Assembly: GCF_030504985.1 (NCBI RefSeq)
Contig: NZ_JASERU010000011.1
Location: 55,257 to 119,256, forward strand
Direction: 5' to 3'
Length of the DNA: 64,000 nucleotides
DNA from: Fulvimonas sp. R45
GTDB taxonomy: Bacteria; Pseudomonadota; Gammaproteobacteria; Xanthomonadales; Rhodanobacteraceae
A program made the position numbers and the translations under genes. Shown here piece after piece: positions 10,105-25,226 of the stretch. The notes beneath the pieces are model-generated. The model did no database searches, was not told the origin of the DNA, and saw only the letters and a list, made by a program, of their open reading frames with translations. Positions within the stretch are counted from its first letter, which is position 1. Each line of letters begins with the position of its first letter.

Positions 10105-10721
10105 TGGCCAGCGAACACGCCACCACCTTGCGCGCGCTGGCCGCCTTGCTGGCCTATCCCGACGCGGAACTGCGTGCCGCGCTGCCGGAAATCGCCGACG
10201 CGCTGCGCGCCGCACACGGACTCGACGCGCAACGGCGCGACGAGTTGCTGGCGCTGACCAGGGAGCTGGGGCAGGGCGAACTGCTCGATGCCGAGGCGCG
10301 CTACGTCGAGCTGTTCGACCACGGCCGCTCCACCTCGCTCAACCTGTTCGAGCACGTGCACGGCGACGGCCGCGAACGCGGCTCGGCGATGCTGGAACTG
10401 CGCGAGCGCTACCGGCGGATCGGGCTGGAACAGCGCGGCCACGAACTGCCCGACCACCTGCCGGTGCTGCTGGAATACCTGAGCTGCTGCGAGCCCGCGG
10501 AAACGCCCGAGCTGCTGGGCGAATGCGCCCACGTGCTGCGCAAGCTGGGCAACGCGCTCGTCAAACGCGGCAGCCGCTACGCCGCGGTACCCGCCGCGCT
10601 GCTGGCGCTGGCCGGCGAGGAAGGCCTCGACCCGCACGCGCCGGTGCCGCCACCGGAAGACATCGACACGAGCTGGGAAGAACGTCCCGCCTTCGAACCG
10701 CCCGCCGAGGCCGCGCCGTGA
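10104..10721 (+). CDS. narJ: Nitrate reductase assembly chaperone NarJ
   Basis: NarJ is a system-specific chaperone that binds apo-NarG, assists Mo cofactor and FS0 insertion, and is not part of the final enzyme. The 205-residue, all-helical product carries the YVELFDHGRSTSLNLFEHVH motif diagnostic of the NarJ/TorD-like group, followed by GRERGSAM and DHLPVLLEYL. The C-terminal 30 residues are Pro/Glu-rich and probably disordered. Its ATG overlaps the narH stop, so translation is coupled. Confidence 0.95.
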   Translation: MASEHATTLRALAALLAYPDAELRAALPEIADALRAAHGLDAQRRDELLALTRELGQGELLDAEARYVELFDHGRSTSLNLFEHVHGDGRERGSAMLELRERYRRIGLEQRGHELPDHLPVLLEYLSCCEPAETPELLGECAHVLRKLGNALVKRGSRYAAVPAALLALAGEEGLDPHAPVPPPEDIDTSWEERPAFEPPAEAAP

Positions 10722-10749
10722 CCACCGCTTCCGTCCAGGAGTGCCTGCC

Positions 10750-11457
10750 ATGACCCTCTCACCCGCCTGGAACCAGTTCCTGTTCGGCATCTACCCGTAC
10801 CTCTGCCTCACCGTGCTGCTGCTCGGCAGCCTGATCCGCTACGACCGCGAGCCGTACTCGTGGAAGAGCGACTCCTCGCAGATCCTGCGCGCGAAGACGC
10901 TGCGCTGGGGCTCCAACCTGTTCCACTACGGCATCCTGGTGGTGGTGCTGGGCCACTTCGCCGGCTTCCTGATCCCCGAATGGGCGATCGGCTGGCTGCT
11001 CAGCCCGGGCCAGCACCAGTGGCTGGCGATGGTCGCCGGCGGGCTCGCCGGCCTCGTGGCGATCATCGGGCTGAGCCTGCTGATCGGGCGCCGGTTGGGC
11101 GACCCGCGCGTGCGCCGCAACAGCCGCCGGTGGGACATCGCCATCGTGCTGATGCTGTGGTTCCAGTTGCTGCTGGGGCTGGCCACCGTGCCGATGTCGG
11201 CCCAGCACATGGACGGCGCCACCTTCGAGGTGCTCAGCCGCTACGTGCAGGGCATCGTCTACTTCCACGGCGGCGGCGCCGCGCTGCTGCAGGGCGTGCC
11301 GTGGGTGTACCAGCTGCACATCCTGCTCGGCTTCAGCATCTTCCTGGTCTCGCCGTTCACCCGCATGGTGCACATCTGGAGCGGCATGGCCAGCGTGGCC
11401 TACCTGTTCCGTCCCTACCAGCTGGTGCGCACGCGCAAGCGGATGGTGCGCCCGTGA
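10750..11457 (+). CDS. narI: Respiratory nitrate reductase gamma subunit NarI (cytochrome b)
   Basis: This is the membrane subunit that oxidises quinol and holds two b haems. The ATG at 10750 is preferred over a GTG at 10741 because AGGAG at 10737-10741 lies 8 nt before it. The product has 235 residues with five membrane helices. The four haem-ligand histidines fall at H59 and H69 (SNLFHYGILVVVLGHF) and at H190 and H208 (VYQLHILLG, RMVHIWSG), with the spacing seen in the family. The end of the gene overlaps the following prolyl isomerase by a GTGA. Confidence 0.96.
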   Translation: MTLSPAWNQFLFGIYPYLCLTVLLLGSLIRYDREPYSWKSDSSQILRAKTLRWGSNLFHYGILVVVLGHFAGFLIPEWAIGWLLSPGQHQWLAMVAGGLAGLVAIIGLSLLIGRRLGDPRVRRNSRRWDIAIVLMLWFQLLLGLATVPMSAQHMDGATFEVLSRYVQGIVYFHGGGAALLQGVPWVYQLHILLGFSIFLVSPFTRMVHIWSGMASVAYLFRPYQLVRTRKRMVRP

Positions 11458-12170
11458 GCGTGCGCGTCAACGGCATCGCCGTGGACACCGGCGACTGGCC
11501 CAGCGACGAGCTGGCCGCGGTGCACGAGCTGCTGCGTCAGCGCGCGCGGGAACTGGGCTTGCTGGACGAAGGCGCCGACGCGGCAGCTGGCAGCGAGGCG
11601 ATCGAGCAATTGCTGGCGCGCGAGGTACGTGTGCCCGAGCCCACGCCGGAAGAATGCCGCCGCTGGTACGACGCCCACCCGGAACGCTACCGCAGCGGCG
11701 AACGGGTGCATGCGCGGCACATCCTGTTCCAGGTGACGCCCGGCACGCCGGTGCCGGCGATCCGCGCGGTGGCCGAGGCGATGCTGCAGGAACTGCGCCT
11801 GCAGCCGGAACGGTTCGAAGCCCGCGCCCGCGAGAAGTCCAACTGCCCCTCCGGCGCGCAGGGTGGCCAGCTCGGCCAGCTGCAGCGCGGCGCCACCGTG
11901 CCGGAATTCGAGCAGGCGATCTTCGCAGGCCACGAACTCGGCGTGCTGCCGAAACTGGTGAACACCCGCTACGGGTTCCACATCGTGGCGGTGGACCGGC
12001 GCATCCCCGGCGAACCGCTGCCGTTCGAGGCGGTGGCCGGACGCGTGGCGCGCGAGCTGCATGCCGCCGCCGAGCGCAAGGCGCTGGGCCAGTACGTGCG
12101 CGTGCTGGCCGGCCAGGCCGAGCTGGAGGGCGTGGAACTGGAAGCCGCCGCCTCGCCACTGGTGCAATAA
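11454..12170 (+). CDS. PpiC/parvulin-type peptidyl-prolyl isomerase of the nar operon
   Basis: This is a parvulin-family prolyl cis/trans isomerase, inferred to help fold or assemble the nitrate reductase. The GTG start overlaps the narI stop; the product has 238 residues. The parvulin core runs roughly from residue 80 to 185 and shows VHARHILFQV, GGQLGQLQRGATVPEFEQAIF and TRYGFHIVAVDRR, which are typical of the PpiC domain. The N-terminal 70 residues are helical, like the NifM/PpiC-2 accessory half. There is no clear signal peptide, so it should be cytoplasmic, on the side where NarGH is matured. A gene of this kind also closes nar operons in Pseudomonas. Confidence 0.88.
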   Translation: MSVRVNGIAVDTGDWPSDELAAVHELLRQRARELGLLDEGADAAAGSEAIEQLLAREVRVPEPTPEECRRWYDAHPERYRSGERVHARHILFQVTPGTPVPAIRAVAEAMLQELRLQPERFEARAREKSNCPSGAQGGQLGQLQRGATVPEFEQAIFAGHELGVLPKLVNTRYGFHIVAVDRRIPGEPLPFEAVAGRVARELHAAAERKALGQYVRVLAGQAELEGVELEAAASPLVQ

Positions 12171-12218
12171 GGCGTTGCCCTCGCCACTGCAGAGACCGGA
12201 ACGGTCAGGGCTACTTCA

Positions 12219-12499
12219 CCGTCATTCCAGCCTGCGTCCAATGCTGTCCGGAATAGTTGTTGATGTCGGTGGAAAGCTTGCGCCAAAGATCGGCAACGGA
12301 GCGTGGCGAAGACGGCCCGTCTGCCTCAAGGGCGGGGCAAAAGGCGCCCTCCCCTGCGTGCAGGGGAGGATTGGGGAGGGGTGCTCTTGGCTTGAAAGCC
12401 AAAGCGTGACCCCCTCCCAACCTCCCCCTGCACGCAGGGGAAGGAGTTCATCCGGCAGCGGAAATATTCCGGATAGCCGTGGGCCTGCGCCGGAATTGA
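12219..12499. repeat. MITE-like repeat, copy A (degenerate)
   Basis: This element fills most of the 349 nt gap between the nar operon and gltD. Its centre has three hairpins: CCCTCCCCTGC/GCAGGGGAGG, then TTGGCTT-GAA-AGCCAA, then CCTCCCCCTGC/GCAGGGG. The whole segment is closely related, in reverse orientation, to 55749-55990. The right end keeps GGCCTGCGCCGGAAT, matching the terminal repeat of the other copy. The left end (GTCATTCC) is degraded. It carries no gene, and convergent transcription from nar and gltD meets here, so it may also act as a terminator. Confidence 0.75.
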
Positions 12500-12519
12500 G
12501 GAGCATATGCTTCGCGCAC

Positions 12520-13983
12520 TCAGCGCGGCAGCGTGGAACGCCCCATCAGGTACGCGTCCACCGCCCGCGCGCACTGGCGCCCCTCGCGGATCGCCCACAC
12601 CACCAGCGACTGCCCGCGGCGCATGTCGCCGGCGGCGAACACCTTGTCGACGCTGGTGCGGTAGCCGTCGTCGCCATCGGTGGATGCCCGGGCGTTGCCG
12701 CGCGCGTCGCGTTCCACGCCGAAGGCATCCAGCACCTTCTGCACCGGCGAGACGAAGCCCATCGCCAGCAGCACCAGCTCGGCGCGGACCTCGAACTCGC
12801 TGCCCGGCACCTCGGCCATCCTGCCGTCCTGCCACTGCAGGCGGACGGCGGTGAGGCTCTTCACGCGGCCCTTGCCGTCGTCGTTGAAGCGCTTGGTCGC
12901 CACCGACCAGTCGCGCTGGCAGCCTTCCTCGTGCGAGCTGGAGGTGCGCAGGCGGATCGGCCAGTACGGCCACACCAGCGGCTTGTTCTCCTGCTCGGGC
13001 GGCTGTGGCAGCAGCTCGAACTGGGTGACGGCCTTGGCACCATGGCGATTGGAAGTGCCCACGCAATCCGAGCCGGTGTCGCCACCGCCGATCACCACCA
13101 CGTGCTTGCCGCCGGCGTGGATCTGCCCGTCGAGGGCGTCGCCGGCGTTGACCCGGTTCTGCTGCGGCAGGAAGTCCATCGCGAAGTGCACGCCGTCCAG
13201 TTCGCGGCCCGGCACCGGCAGGTCGCGCGGGGTCTCCGCGCCGCCGGCGATCACCACCGCGTCGAACTCGCGCCGGAGCTGGGCCGGCGTCACCGTTTCC
13301 AGCGGGCCGTACGCAGCCGCGTCGTGCGGGTTGCCCACGAACACGCCGGTGCGGAAATCCACGCCCTCGCCGCGCATCTGCTCGACGCGCCGGTCGATGT
13401 GCGACTTCTCCAGCTTGAAGTCGGGGATGCCGTAGCGCAGCAGGCCGCCCACGCGGTCGTTCTTCTCGAACACGGTGACCGCGTGCCCGGCGCGCGCCAG
13501 CTGCTGCGCGGCGGCGAGGCCCGCGGGGCCGGAACCGACCACCGCCACGCGCTTGCCGGTCTTGTGCGCCGGCGGCTGCGGCACCACCCAGCCTTCTTCC
13601 CAGCCGCGGTCGATGATCTTGTGCTCGATCGACTTGATGCCCACCGCATCGCTGTTGATGTTGAGCGTGCAGGCCGCCTCGCACGGCGCCGGGCAGATCC
13701 GCCCGGTGAACTCGGGGAAGTTGTTGGTGGAATGCAGCACGTCCAGCGCGCGCTTCCAGTCCTGCCGGTAAACCAGGTCGTTGAAGTCGGGGATGATGTT
13801 GTTGACCGGGCAGCCGTTGTGGCAGAACGGGATGCCGCAGTCCATGCAGCGTGCCGCCTGCAGCTGCGCGGCCTGGTCGTCGAGCTGGCGCACGAACTCG
13901 TGCCAGTGTCGCTTGCGCTGCGCGGGCGCCTCGCTGGTCTCGTGCTGGCGCGGGTGGTCGAGGAAGCCGGTGATCTTGCCCAT
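12520..13983 (-). CDS. gltD: Glutamate synthase small subunit GltD (NADPH)
   Basis: This subunit takes electrons from NADPH through FAD and passes them to GltB for glutamate synthesis. The product has 487 residues. The N-terminal ferredoxin-like region has [20 protein letters not shown] and [13 protein letters not shown], which bind two [4Fe-4S] clusters. Then come an FAD-binding [10 protein letters not shown] motif and an NADPH-binding [10 protein letters not shown] motif. The ATG at 13983 is preceded by a GGAG site in the 11 nt gap after gltB, so the two subunits form one operon. Confidence 0.96.
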   Translation of the reverse strand: MGKITGFLDHPRQHETSEAPAQRKRHWHEFVRQLDDQAAQLQAARCMDCGIPFCHNGCPVNNIIPDFNDLVYRQDWKRALDVLHSTNNFPEFTGRICPAPCEAACTLNINSDAVGIKSIEHKIIDRGWEEGWVVPQPPAHKTGKRVAVVGSGPAGLAAAQQLARAGHAVTVFEKNDRVGGLLRYGIPDFKLEKSHIDRRVEQMRGEGVDFRTGVFVGNPHDAAAYGPLETVTPAQLRREFDAVVIAGGAETPRDLPVPGRELDGVHFAMDFLPQQNRVNAGDALDGQIHAGGKHVVVIGGGDTGSDCVGTSNRHGAKAVTQFELLPQPPEQENKPLVWPYWPIRLRTSSSHEEGCQRDWSVATKRFNDDGKGRVKSLTAVRLQWQDGRMAEVPGSEFEVRAELVLLAMGFVSPVQKVLDAFGVERDARGNARASTDGDDGYRTSVDKVFAAGDMRRGQSLVVWAIREGRQCARAVDAYLMGRSTLPR

Positions 13984-13994
13984 CTCAGTGCTCC

Positions 13995-18689
<4,695 letters not shown>

Positions 18690-18735
18690 CGTCTCCCTCC
18701 CGAAGGGACGTGCGGATGCTGCGGTTGGTCGTTTG

Positions 18736-18763
18736 ACTATAGTGCGGCGCAGCAAAAAGGCAA
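18736..18763 (-). promoter_or_regulatory. Candidate sigma-70 promoter for gltBD
   Basis: On the minus strand TTGCCT (18763-18758) and TATAGT (18741-18736) are separated by 16 nt, followed by about 50 nt of leader to the gltB ATG at 18689. A perfect 12-bp palindrome, ATGGACGTCCAT, at 18788-18799 lies just upstream of the -35 element and could be an operator. Confidence 0.5.
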
Positions 18764-18896
18764 GCACCGGAACGGAAGTCCAGACGTATGGACGTCCATC
18801 AGTCCGGAAGGGCGACGCGGGCTTGCCTGTACTTGCGCTTGGTGGCGGCCGTGGCGTCGCCGTCCTGCGCCGGCTTTCGGATGCCTTCGGAAGGCG

Positions 18897-19568
18897 TCAG
18901 TCCTCGTCCGCGGGCAGCGGCGGCACGGCGTCCTGGTCCAGCGCCAGCTGGCTGGCCAGCAGGGCCACCTGGGTGCGGTTGTTCACGCCCAGCTTGCGCA
19001 TGATCGCGGTCATGTGGGCCTTCACGGTGGCCTCGGAGACGCCCAGGTCCCAGGCGATCTGCTTGTTGAGCAGGCCCTCGGCGGTCATGGTGAGCACGCG
19101 GAACTGCTGCGGGGTGAGGCTGGCGACGCGCGCGGCCGCGTCGGCCTCGTCCGGCTGCAGGGCCAGGTGGCCGCCGAGCAGCTGCGGCGGCAGCCAGGTG
19201 TCGCCGTCCAGCACCTGGCGGATCGCCTCGGCGATGTGCACGCCGTCGGTGGACTTGGGGATGTAGGCCGCCGCGCCGTGGGCCAGCGCGCGACGCGCCA
19301 CCGCGGCTTCCTCGTGGCCGGAGACCACGATGATCGGCAGTCCCGGGTACTGGCCGCGGATGTGCGCCAGTGCCGAATAGCCGCGCGCGCCGGGCATGTG
19401 CAGGTCGAGCAGCAGCAGGTCGGCGTCGGGGTACTGCTCGATCAGGCCGAGCAGGCTGTGCACGCCATCGGCGCAGTGCACGCGCGCCTGTGGCAGGGCG
19501 CCCAGCACCGCGCGCTGCAGCGCGTCGCGGAACAGCGGGTGGTCGTCGGCGATCAGGACGTCAGGCAT
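18897..19568 (-). CDS. LuxR-family (NarL-type) response regulator next to acs
   Basis: This is a two-component response regulator of 223 residues. The receiver domain (residues 1-120) has the acidic pair in LIADDHP, the phospho-acceptor Asp55 in LLLLDLHMPG, and a Lys in AAYIPKS. The C-terminal LuxR helix-turn-helix has LTPQQFRVLTMTAEGLLNKQ and GVSEATVKAHM. There is no histidine kinase next to it in this window. It lies downstream of acs on the same strand after a roughly 105 nt gap. Response regulators of this type (CrbR/ErdR) control acs in other gammaproteobacteria, so regulation of acetate assimilation is the likely role; this assignment is inferred from context. Confidence 0.85.
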   Translation of the reverse strand: MPDVLIADDHPLFRDALQRAVLGALPQARVHCADGVHSLLGLIEQYPDADLLLLDLHMPGARGYSALAHIRGQYPGLPIIVVSGHEEAAVARRALAHGAAAYIPKSTDGVHIAEAIRQVLDGDTWLPPQLLGGHLALQPDEADAAARVASLTPQQFRVLTMTAEGLLNKQIAWDLGVSEATVKAHMTAIMRKLGVNNRTQVALLASQLALDQDAVPPLPADED

Positions 19569-19581
19569 GGGGCTTGGACGT

Positions 19582-19667
19582 GGGGAAACGGGGAACGGGG
19601 AACATGCGGAGATCGCTTCGCCGGAAGCGGTTCGCTCCCTGCCTTTGTTCCCCATGCCCCGTTCCCC
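19582..19667. repeat. Long inverted repeat between acs and the response regulator
   Basis: The left part (19582-19603) is a run of GGGGAA(A)C units, and the right part (19647-19667) is its near complement, GTTCCCCATGCCCCGTTCCCC. The arms are separated by about 43 nt. A transcript reading from acs into the regulator gene would fold here. No T-run follows, so it looks more like a processing or attenuation structure than a simple terminator. Confidence 0.5.
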
Positions 19668-19673
19668 GCCGCG

Positions 19674-21614
<1,941 letters not shown>

Positions 21615-21732
21615 GCTTGCCTCCTGCTGGCGGATGATGGGCGGCGCGCATCGGCGCGGCGTGGCGGAACCGGGCGTGTCGGTCGAGTGTAGCGGCTGCC
21701 CGGCGGACCGCGCAGCACGGCCGTTTCGACTT

Positions 21733-21749
21733 TGGTCGAGTCTCGACCA
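21733..21749. promoter_or_regulatory. Palindrome in the acs/porin divergent promoter region
   Basis: TGGTCGA-GTC-TCGACCA is a perfect 7-bp dyad with a 3-nt centre, located between the divergent acs and porin genes (about 120 nt from acs, 70 nt from the porin). A nearby TTTCGACT just upstream may be a further half site. It is a candidate binding site for a shared regulator; nothing in the sequence identifies which one. Confidence 0.4.
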
Positions 21750-21819
21750 TCGGCCAATAGGCGCGCGCCGCGCGTGGCGACCATGCTCGGGCCGCCATCG
21801 ACCGGGGAGAGCCGTCCGC

Positions 21820-23229
21820 ATGATTCCGTCCCACCATCGTCGCGTCCGCGCGCTGGCCTTCGGCGTCGCCTGCGCCCTCGGCCTGCCGCTGGCAGCGCAG
21901 GCCCAGACCACGGGCGCCGCCAACGCGCGCGAGCAGCAGCTGGAGCAGCGCGTGAACCAGCTCGAGCAGGAGCTGGCGCAGCTCAAGAGCATGATCCAGG
22001 CGCAGCAGCAGCAGAAAGCCGCGCCACCGCCGGCGGCGCCCGCGCAGAACGTGGCCGCCGCGCCGGCGCCGGCCAAACCGGTGTTCAGCAGCGCACCGGG
22101 CGTGTCGGTGGCGCTGCATGGCTTCATCGGCGCCAGCGCCTTCAGCCAGAACAAGAGCTTCGCCTACGGCAACGGCACCAACGCCGAGTACCCGCTATCC
22201 GGCTCGAAGGGTTCGCTCAGCGGCGTGGACGTGCGCAACACGCGCTTCTGGCTCGACTTCAGCGGCGCCAGGCTGGCCGGCGACTGGGTCGGCGGCGGCC
22301 GCATCGAGATGGACTTCTTCGGCGGCTACAACGGTACCGGCGCGTACAGCCAACAGCAGCCCACGCCGCGCCTGCGCCAGGCCTACATGGACCTGACCAA
22401 TCCGAATACCGGCAGCACGGTGCGCATCGGCCAGCAATGGGAGCTGCTGTTCCCGCTCGACAACGTCACCGCCTCGCTGTCGCACATCGCCTTCCCGCTG
22501 GGTTTCGGCACCGGCATGATCGGCTGGCGCTTCCCCGGCATCGTGTGGATGCAGGACCTCAACCACGGCAGCGACAGCGGCATCAAGTGGCGGCTGGACC
22601 TGGGCGCGTTCGAGGGTTCGTGGAACGGGCCCGACGGCGCGGTCAACAACACCAACTACCTGACCGCGGGCAACGCCGGCTTCCGCCCGCAGGTCGAGGC
22701 GCGCCTGCACGCGCAGGGCAAGGACTGGCTGGCCTACGCGGTGGCGCACTACAGCCGCGTCGACCTGCGCGGCGTGGGCGGCACCGCGCCGACGCCGGTC
22801 AAATCCGAGGTGAAGAGCACGGCCTACGAGCTGGGCGGCCAGTGGAAGCCGGGCCCGTGGGTGTTCCGGGCGAACGCCTACACCGGCCGCGGCATCGGCC
22901 AGCTGTTCGGCGACCTGTCGCAGTTCGGCGACATCAAGGACACCGGCGGCTACCTGCAGGCAGGCTACAGCTTCACGCCGAACTGGATCCTCAACGCGCT
23001 CTACGCCACCAGCAAGCTCAACCGGAATGACGTGATCCGCTGGATGGGCCACGGCTCCACCGGCCTGCTGCGCAGCCGCCAGGCGGGACTGAACCTTGAA
23101 TACGCCGCCGGCGCCTACGAGCTCGGCGTCGAGTGGCTGTACGGCAAGCTCGACACCACCAGCAACGGCACCGACCGCAAGACCACCAGCGGCAACCAGG
23201 TCAGCCTGAGCGGGCTGTACCACTTCTGA
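21820..23229 (+). CDS. Outer-membrane porin with N-terminal coiled coil
   Basis: This is a trimeric-porin-like outer-membrane channel. The ATG at 21820 is preceded by GGGGAGA at about 9 nt and gives 469 residues. A signal peptide ([21 protein letters not shown]) is followed by a short coiled coil (residues about 35-65, [20 protein letters not shown]), a Pro/Ala linker, and a beta-barrel of alternating aromatic strands ending in the terminal Phe (SLSGLYHF) needed for barrel assembly. It is the first gene on the plus side facing acs and is followed by an acetate transporter, so uptake of acetate or another small carboxylate is a reasonable guess, but the substrate is not shown by sequence. Confidence 0.85.
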   Translation: MIPSHHRRVRALAFGVACALGLPLAAQAQTTGAANAREQQLEQRVNQLEQELAQLKSMIQAQQQQKAAPPPAAPAQNVAAAPAPAKPVFSSAPGVSVALHGFIGASAFSQNKSFAYGNGTNAEYPLSGSKGSLSGVDVRNTRFWLDFSGARLAGDWVGGGRIEMDFFGGYNGTGAYSQQQPTPRLRQAYMDLTNPNTGSTVRIGQQWELLFPLDNVTASLSHIAFPLGFGTGMIGWRFPGIVWMQDLNHGSDSGIKWRLDLGAFEGSWNGPDGAVNNTNYLTAGNAGFRPQVEARLHAQGKDWLAYAVAHYSRVDLRGVGGTAPTPVKSEVKSTAYELGGQWKPGPWVFRANAYTGRGIGQLFGDLSQFGDIKDTGGYLQAGYSFTPNWILNALYATSKLNRNDVIRWMGHGSTGLLRSRQAGLNLEYAAGAYELGVEWLYGKLDTTSNGTDRKTTSGNQVSLSGLYHF

Positions 23230-23386
23230 GCGTGGCGGCGGCGCCGGGGTGGCGCCGCCGCCTTTCATCCACGGCAGCAGGGCATGCCCGCGACGACACG
23301 AACCGATGCGCGGCGCGTGGACGGCGCGCCGCGCGCCGCGGACGGTCCCACCACGCCACCGTCCAGACCACCTGGGGAACACCACG

Positions 23387-23962
23387 ATGAGCGACGCAAG
23401 CACGCAAGCGAAGTTTTCCAACCCGGCACCGCTGGGGCTGGCCGGGTTCGCGCTGACCACCTGGCTGCTCAGCATGATCAACGCCGGCTGGTTCAGCGGC
23501 GACGGCATGGGCTTGGTGCTGGCCTGCGCCCTGGCCTACGGCGGCACCGCCCAGGCCATCGCCGGCGTGATGGAGCTGCCGCGCGGCAACACCTTCGGCG
23601 CCACCGCCTTCCTCAGCTACGGCGCGTTCTGGTGGTCGTTCGCGCTGTTCGTGCTGTTCCTGCACGACAAGGTGCCCGCCGCCTTCGTGGGCTGGTACCT
23701 GTTCCTGTGGGGGGTGTTCACCTTCTACATGTGGCTGGGCACGTTCAGGGCGCCGCGCGCGCTGCAGTCGATCTTCCTCGCGCTGTGGATCACGTTCTTC
23801 CTGCTCGCGGCGGGCGAGTGGACCGGCATGCCGGGCCTGCACCAGGCCGGCGGCTATATGGGCCTGCTCACCGCCGCGCTGGCGTTCTACCTGTCCGCCG
23901 CCGAGATCATCAACGACAACCAGCAGCGTATCGTGCTGCCGGTGGGAACGCCGCGCGGCTGA
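23387..23962 (+). CDS. satP: Acetate uptake transporter, GPR1/FUN34/YaaH (SatP) family
   Basis: This is an inner-membrane acetate (and often succinate) channel/transporter. The product has 191 residues and six membrane helices. The family marker NPAPLGLAGFALTTWLLSM appears at the N-terminus, and the hexameric-channel motifs FGATAFLSYGAFWWS and YLSAAEIIND occur later. The gene follows the porin by about 157 nt and faces acs, so the three together would bring acetate across both membranes and activate it. Confidence 0.92.
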   Translation: MSDASTQAKFSNPAPLGLAGFALTTWLLSMINAGWFSGDGMGLVLACALAYGGTAQAIAGVMELPRGNTFGATAFLSYGAFWWSFALFVLFLHDKVPAAFVGWYLFLWGVFTFYMWLGTFRAPRALQSIFLALWITFFLLAAGEWTGMPGLHQAGGYMGLLTAALAFYLSAAEIINDNQQRIVLPVGTPRG

Positions 23963-23978
23963 GGCGCCCTGCTTTCAC

Positions 23979-24073
23979 TCCTCCCCCTGCGCGCAGGGGG
24001 AGGCCGGGAGGGGGTAGTCGGGCTTGCCGCGAGGTTGGCTGACCTCACCTCACCCCCTGCTTTGCAGGGGAGG
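23979..24073. repeat. REP-like double-hairpin element (family 1)
   Basis: It has two outer hairpins, CTCCCCCTGC/GCAGGGGGAG at 23981-24002 and CCCCTGC-TTT-GCAGGGG at 24054-24070, around a centre containing GCCGCGAGGTTGG. The architecture matches the copy at 44199-44297 and the core of the MITE-like repeats. It lies between satP and the radical SAM gene and could also terminate transcription. Confidence 0.7.
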
Positions 24074-24138
24074 GCACCGGATCCGCAGCAGGGCGGGATG
24101 TCGCCCATCCTGAGACACCTCCGGCGCACACTGCCGGA

Positions 24139-25221
24139 ATGACCGCCTTGCCCCAAGCCCACAAGGGTCGCGGCGCCGCCTCCAATCCGGAGGGGCGCTT
24201 CGAATCCATCCGCCACCACGCCGAGGATGACGGCTGGCAGAGCCTGCTGCTGGACGAGGCTGCGCCGCGCCCGCGCACCGAGGTCACCGACGAGCGCGCG
24301 CGCAGCGTCATCACCCGCAACGACTCGCCCGACATCGCCTTCGAGCAGGCGATGAACCCCTACCGCGGCTGCGAGCACGGCTGCATCTACTGCTTCGCAC
24401 GGCCCAGCCACAGCTACATCAATCTTTCGCCGGGGCTGGATTTCGAGACGAAGATCCGCGCCAAGGGCAACCTCGCCGAGGTGCTGCGCGCCGAGCTGGC
24501 CAGGCCTGGCTACGTGCCGAAGCCGATCAACATCGGCAGCAACACCGACCCGTACCAGCCGATCGAGAAGAAGTGGCGGCTCACCCGCGCCGCGCTGGAG
24601 GTGCTGGCCGAATGCCGCCATCCGTGCACCATCGTCACCAAGAACGCGCTGGTCGAGCGCGACCTCGACCTGCTCGCGCCGATGGCGCGCGCGCAACTGG
24701 TGCAGGTGTTCGTCTCGGTGAACTCGCTGGACAACCACCTCGCCGCGAAACTGGAACCGCGCGCCAGCGCGCCGCACCGCCGGATCAAGGCCATCGCCGC
24801 GCTGGCCGAGGCCGGCGTGCCGGTGGGCGTGCTGGTGGCGCCGATCATCCCCGCGCTCAACGACAGGGACATGGAAGCGGTGCTGGAGCGCGCGCACGCA
24901 GCCGGCGCGCGCTGCGCCGGCTACACCGTGCTGCGCCTGCCGTGGGAACTGAAGGCGCTGTTCCGCGAGTGGCTGGCGCTGCACGCGCCGCAGCGCGCGG
25001 AGCACGTGATGAGCCTGGTGCGCCAGATGAACGGCGGCCGCGACTACGACAGCGACTTCCGCACCCGCATGCGCGGCCAGGGCGTGTTCGCCGAGCTGCT
25101 GCGCAAGCGCTTCGAGGTCGCCTGCCGCAGGCACGGCTTCGGCCGCGCCCGCGAACTCAAGCTGGACACCTCACGCTTCGTGCCGCCACGCAGGCCGTCG
25201 CCGCAGGGCGAGCTGTTCTGA
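24139..25221 (+). CDS. PA0069-family radical SAM protein
   Basis: The 360-residue product has the radical SAM cluster motif as C-x3-C-x2-C in YRGCEHGCIYCFARPSH, near residue 80, followed by NIGSNTDPYQPIEKKW, TIVTKNALVERD and APIIPALND. These are characteristic of the PA0069/Rv2578c group, which resembles spore photoproduct lyase. The N-terminal GRGAASNPEGRFE is also typical. The substrate of this group is not established; nucleic-acid repair or modification is often proposed. It has no operon partner: it converges on a HAD phosphatase gene 5 nt away. Confidence 0.9.
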   Translation: MTALPQAHKGRGAASNPEGRFESIRHHAEDDGWQSLLLDEAAPRPRTEVTDERARSVITRNDSPDIAFEQAMNPYRGCEHGCIYCFARPSHSYINLSPGLDFETKIRAKGNLAEVLRAELARPGYVPKPINIGSNTDPYQPIEKKWRLTRAALEVLAECRHPCTIVTKNALVERDLDLLAPMARAQLVQVFVSVNSLDNHLAAKLEPRASAPHRRIKAIAALAEAGVPVGVLVAPIIPALNDRDMEAVLERAHAAGARCAGYTVLRLPWELKALFREWLALHAPQRAEHVMSLVRQMNGGRDYDSDFRTRMRGQGVFAELLRKRFEVACRRHGFGRARELKLDTSRFVPPRRPSPQGELF

Positions 25222-25226
25222 TCCGG

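Noticed and set aside
12300..12450. Spaced hairpins that might suggest a CRISPR-like array
   Set aside because: The units are self-complementary stems of differing sequence, not identical direct repeats with unique spacers, and no cas genes are present.
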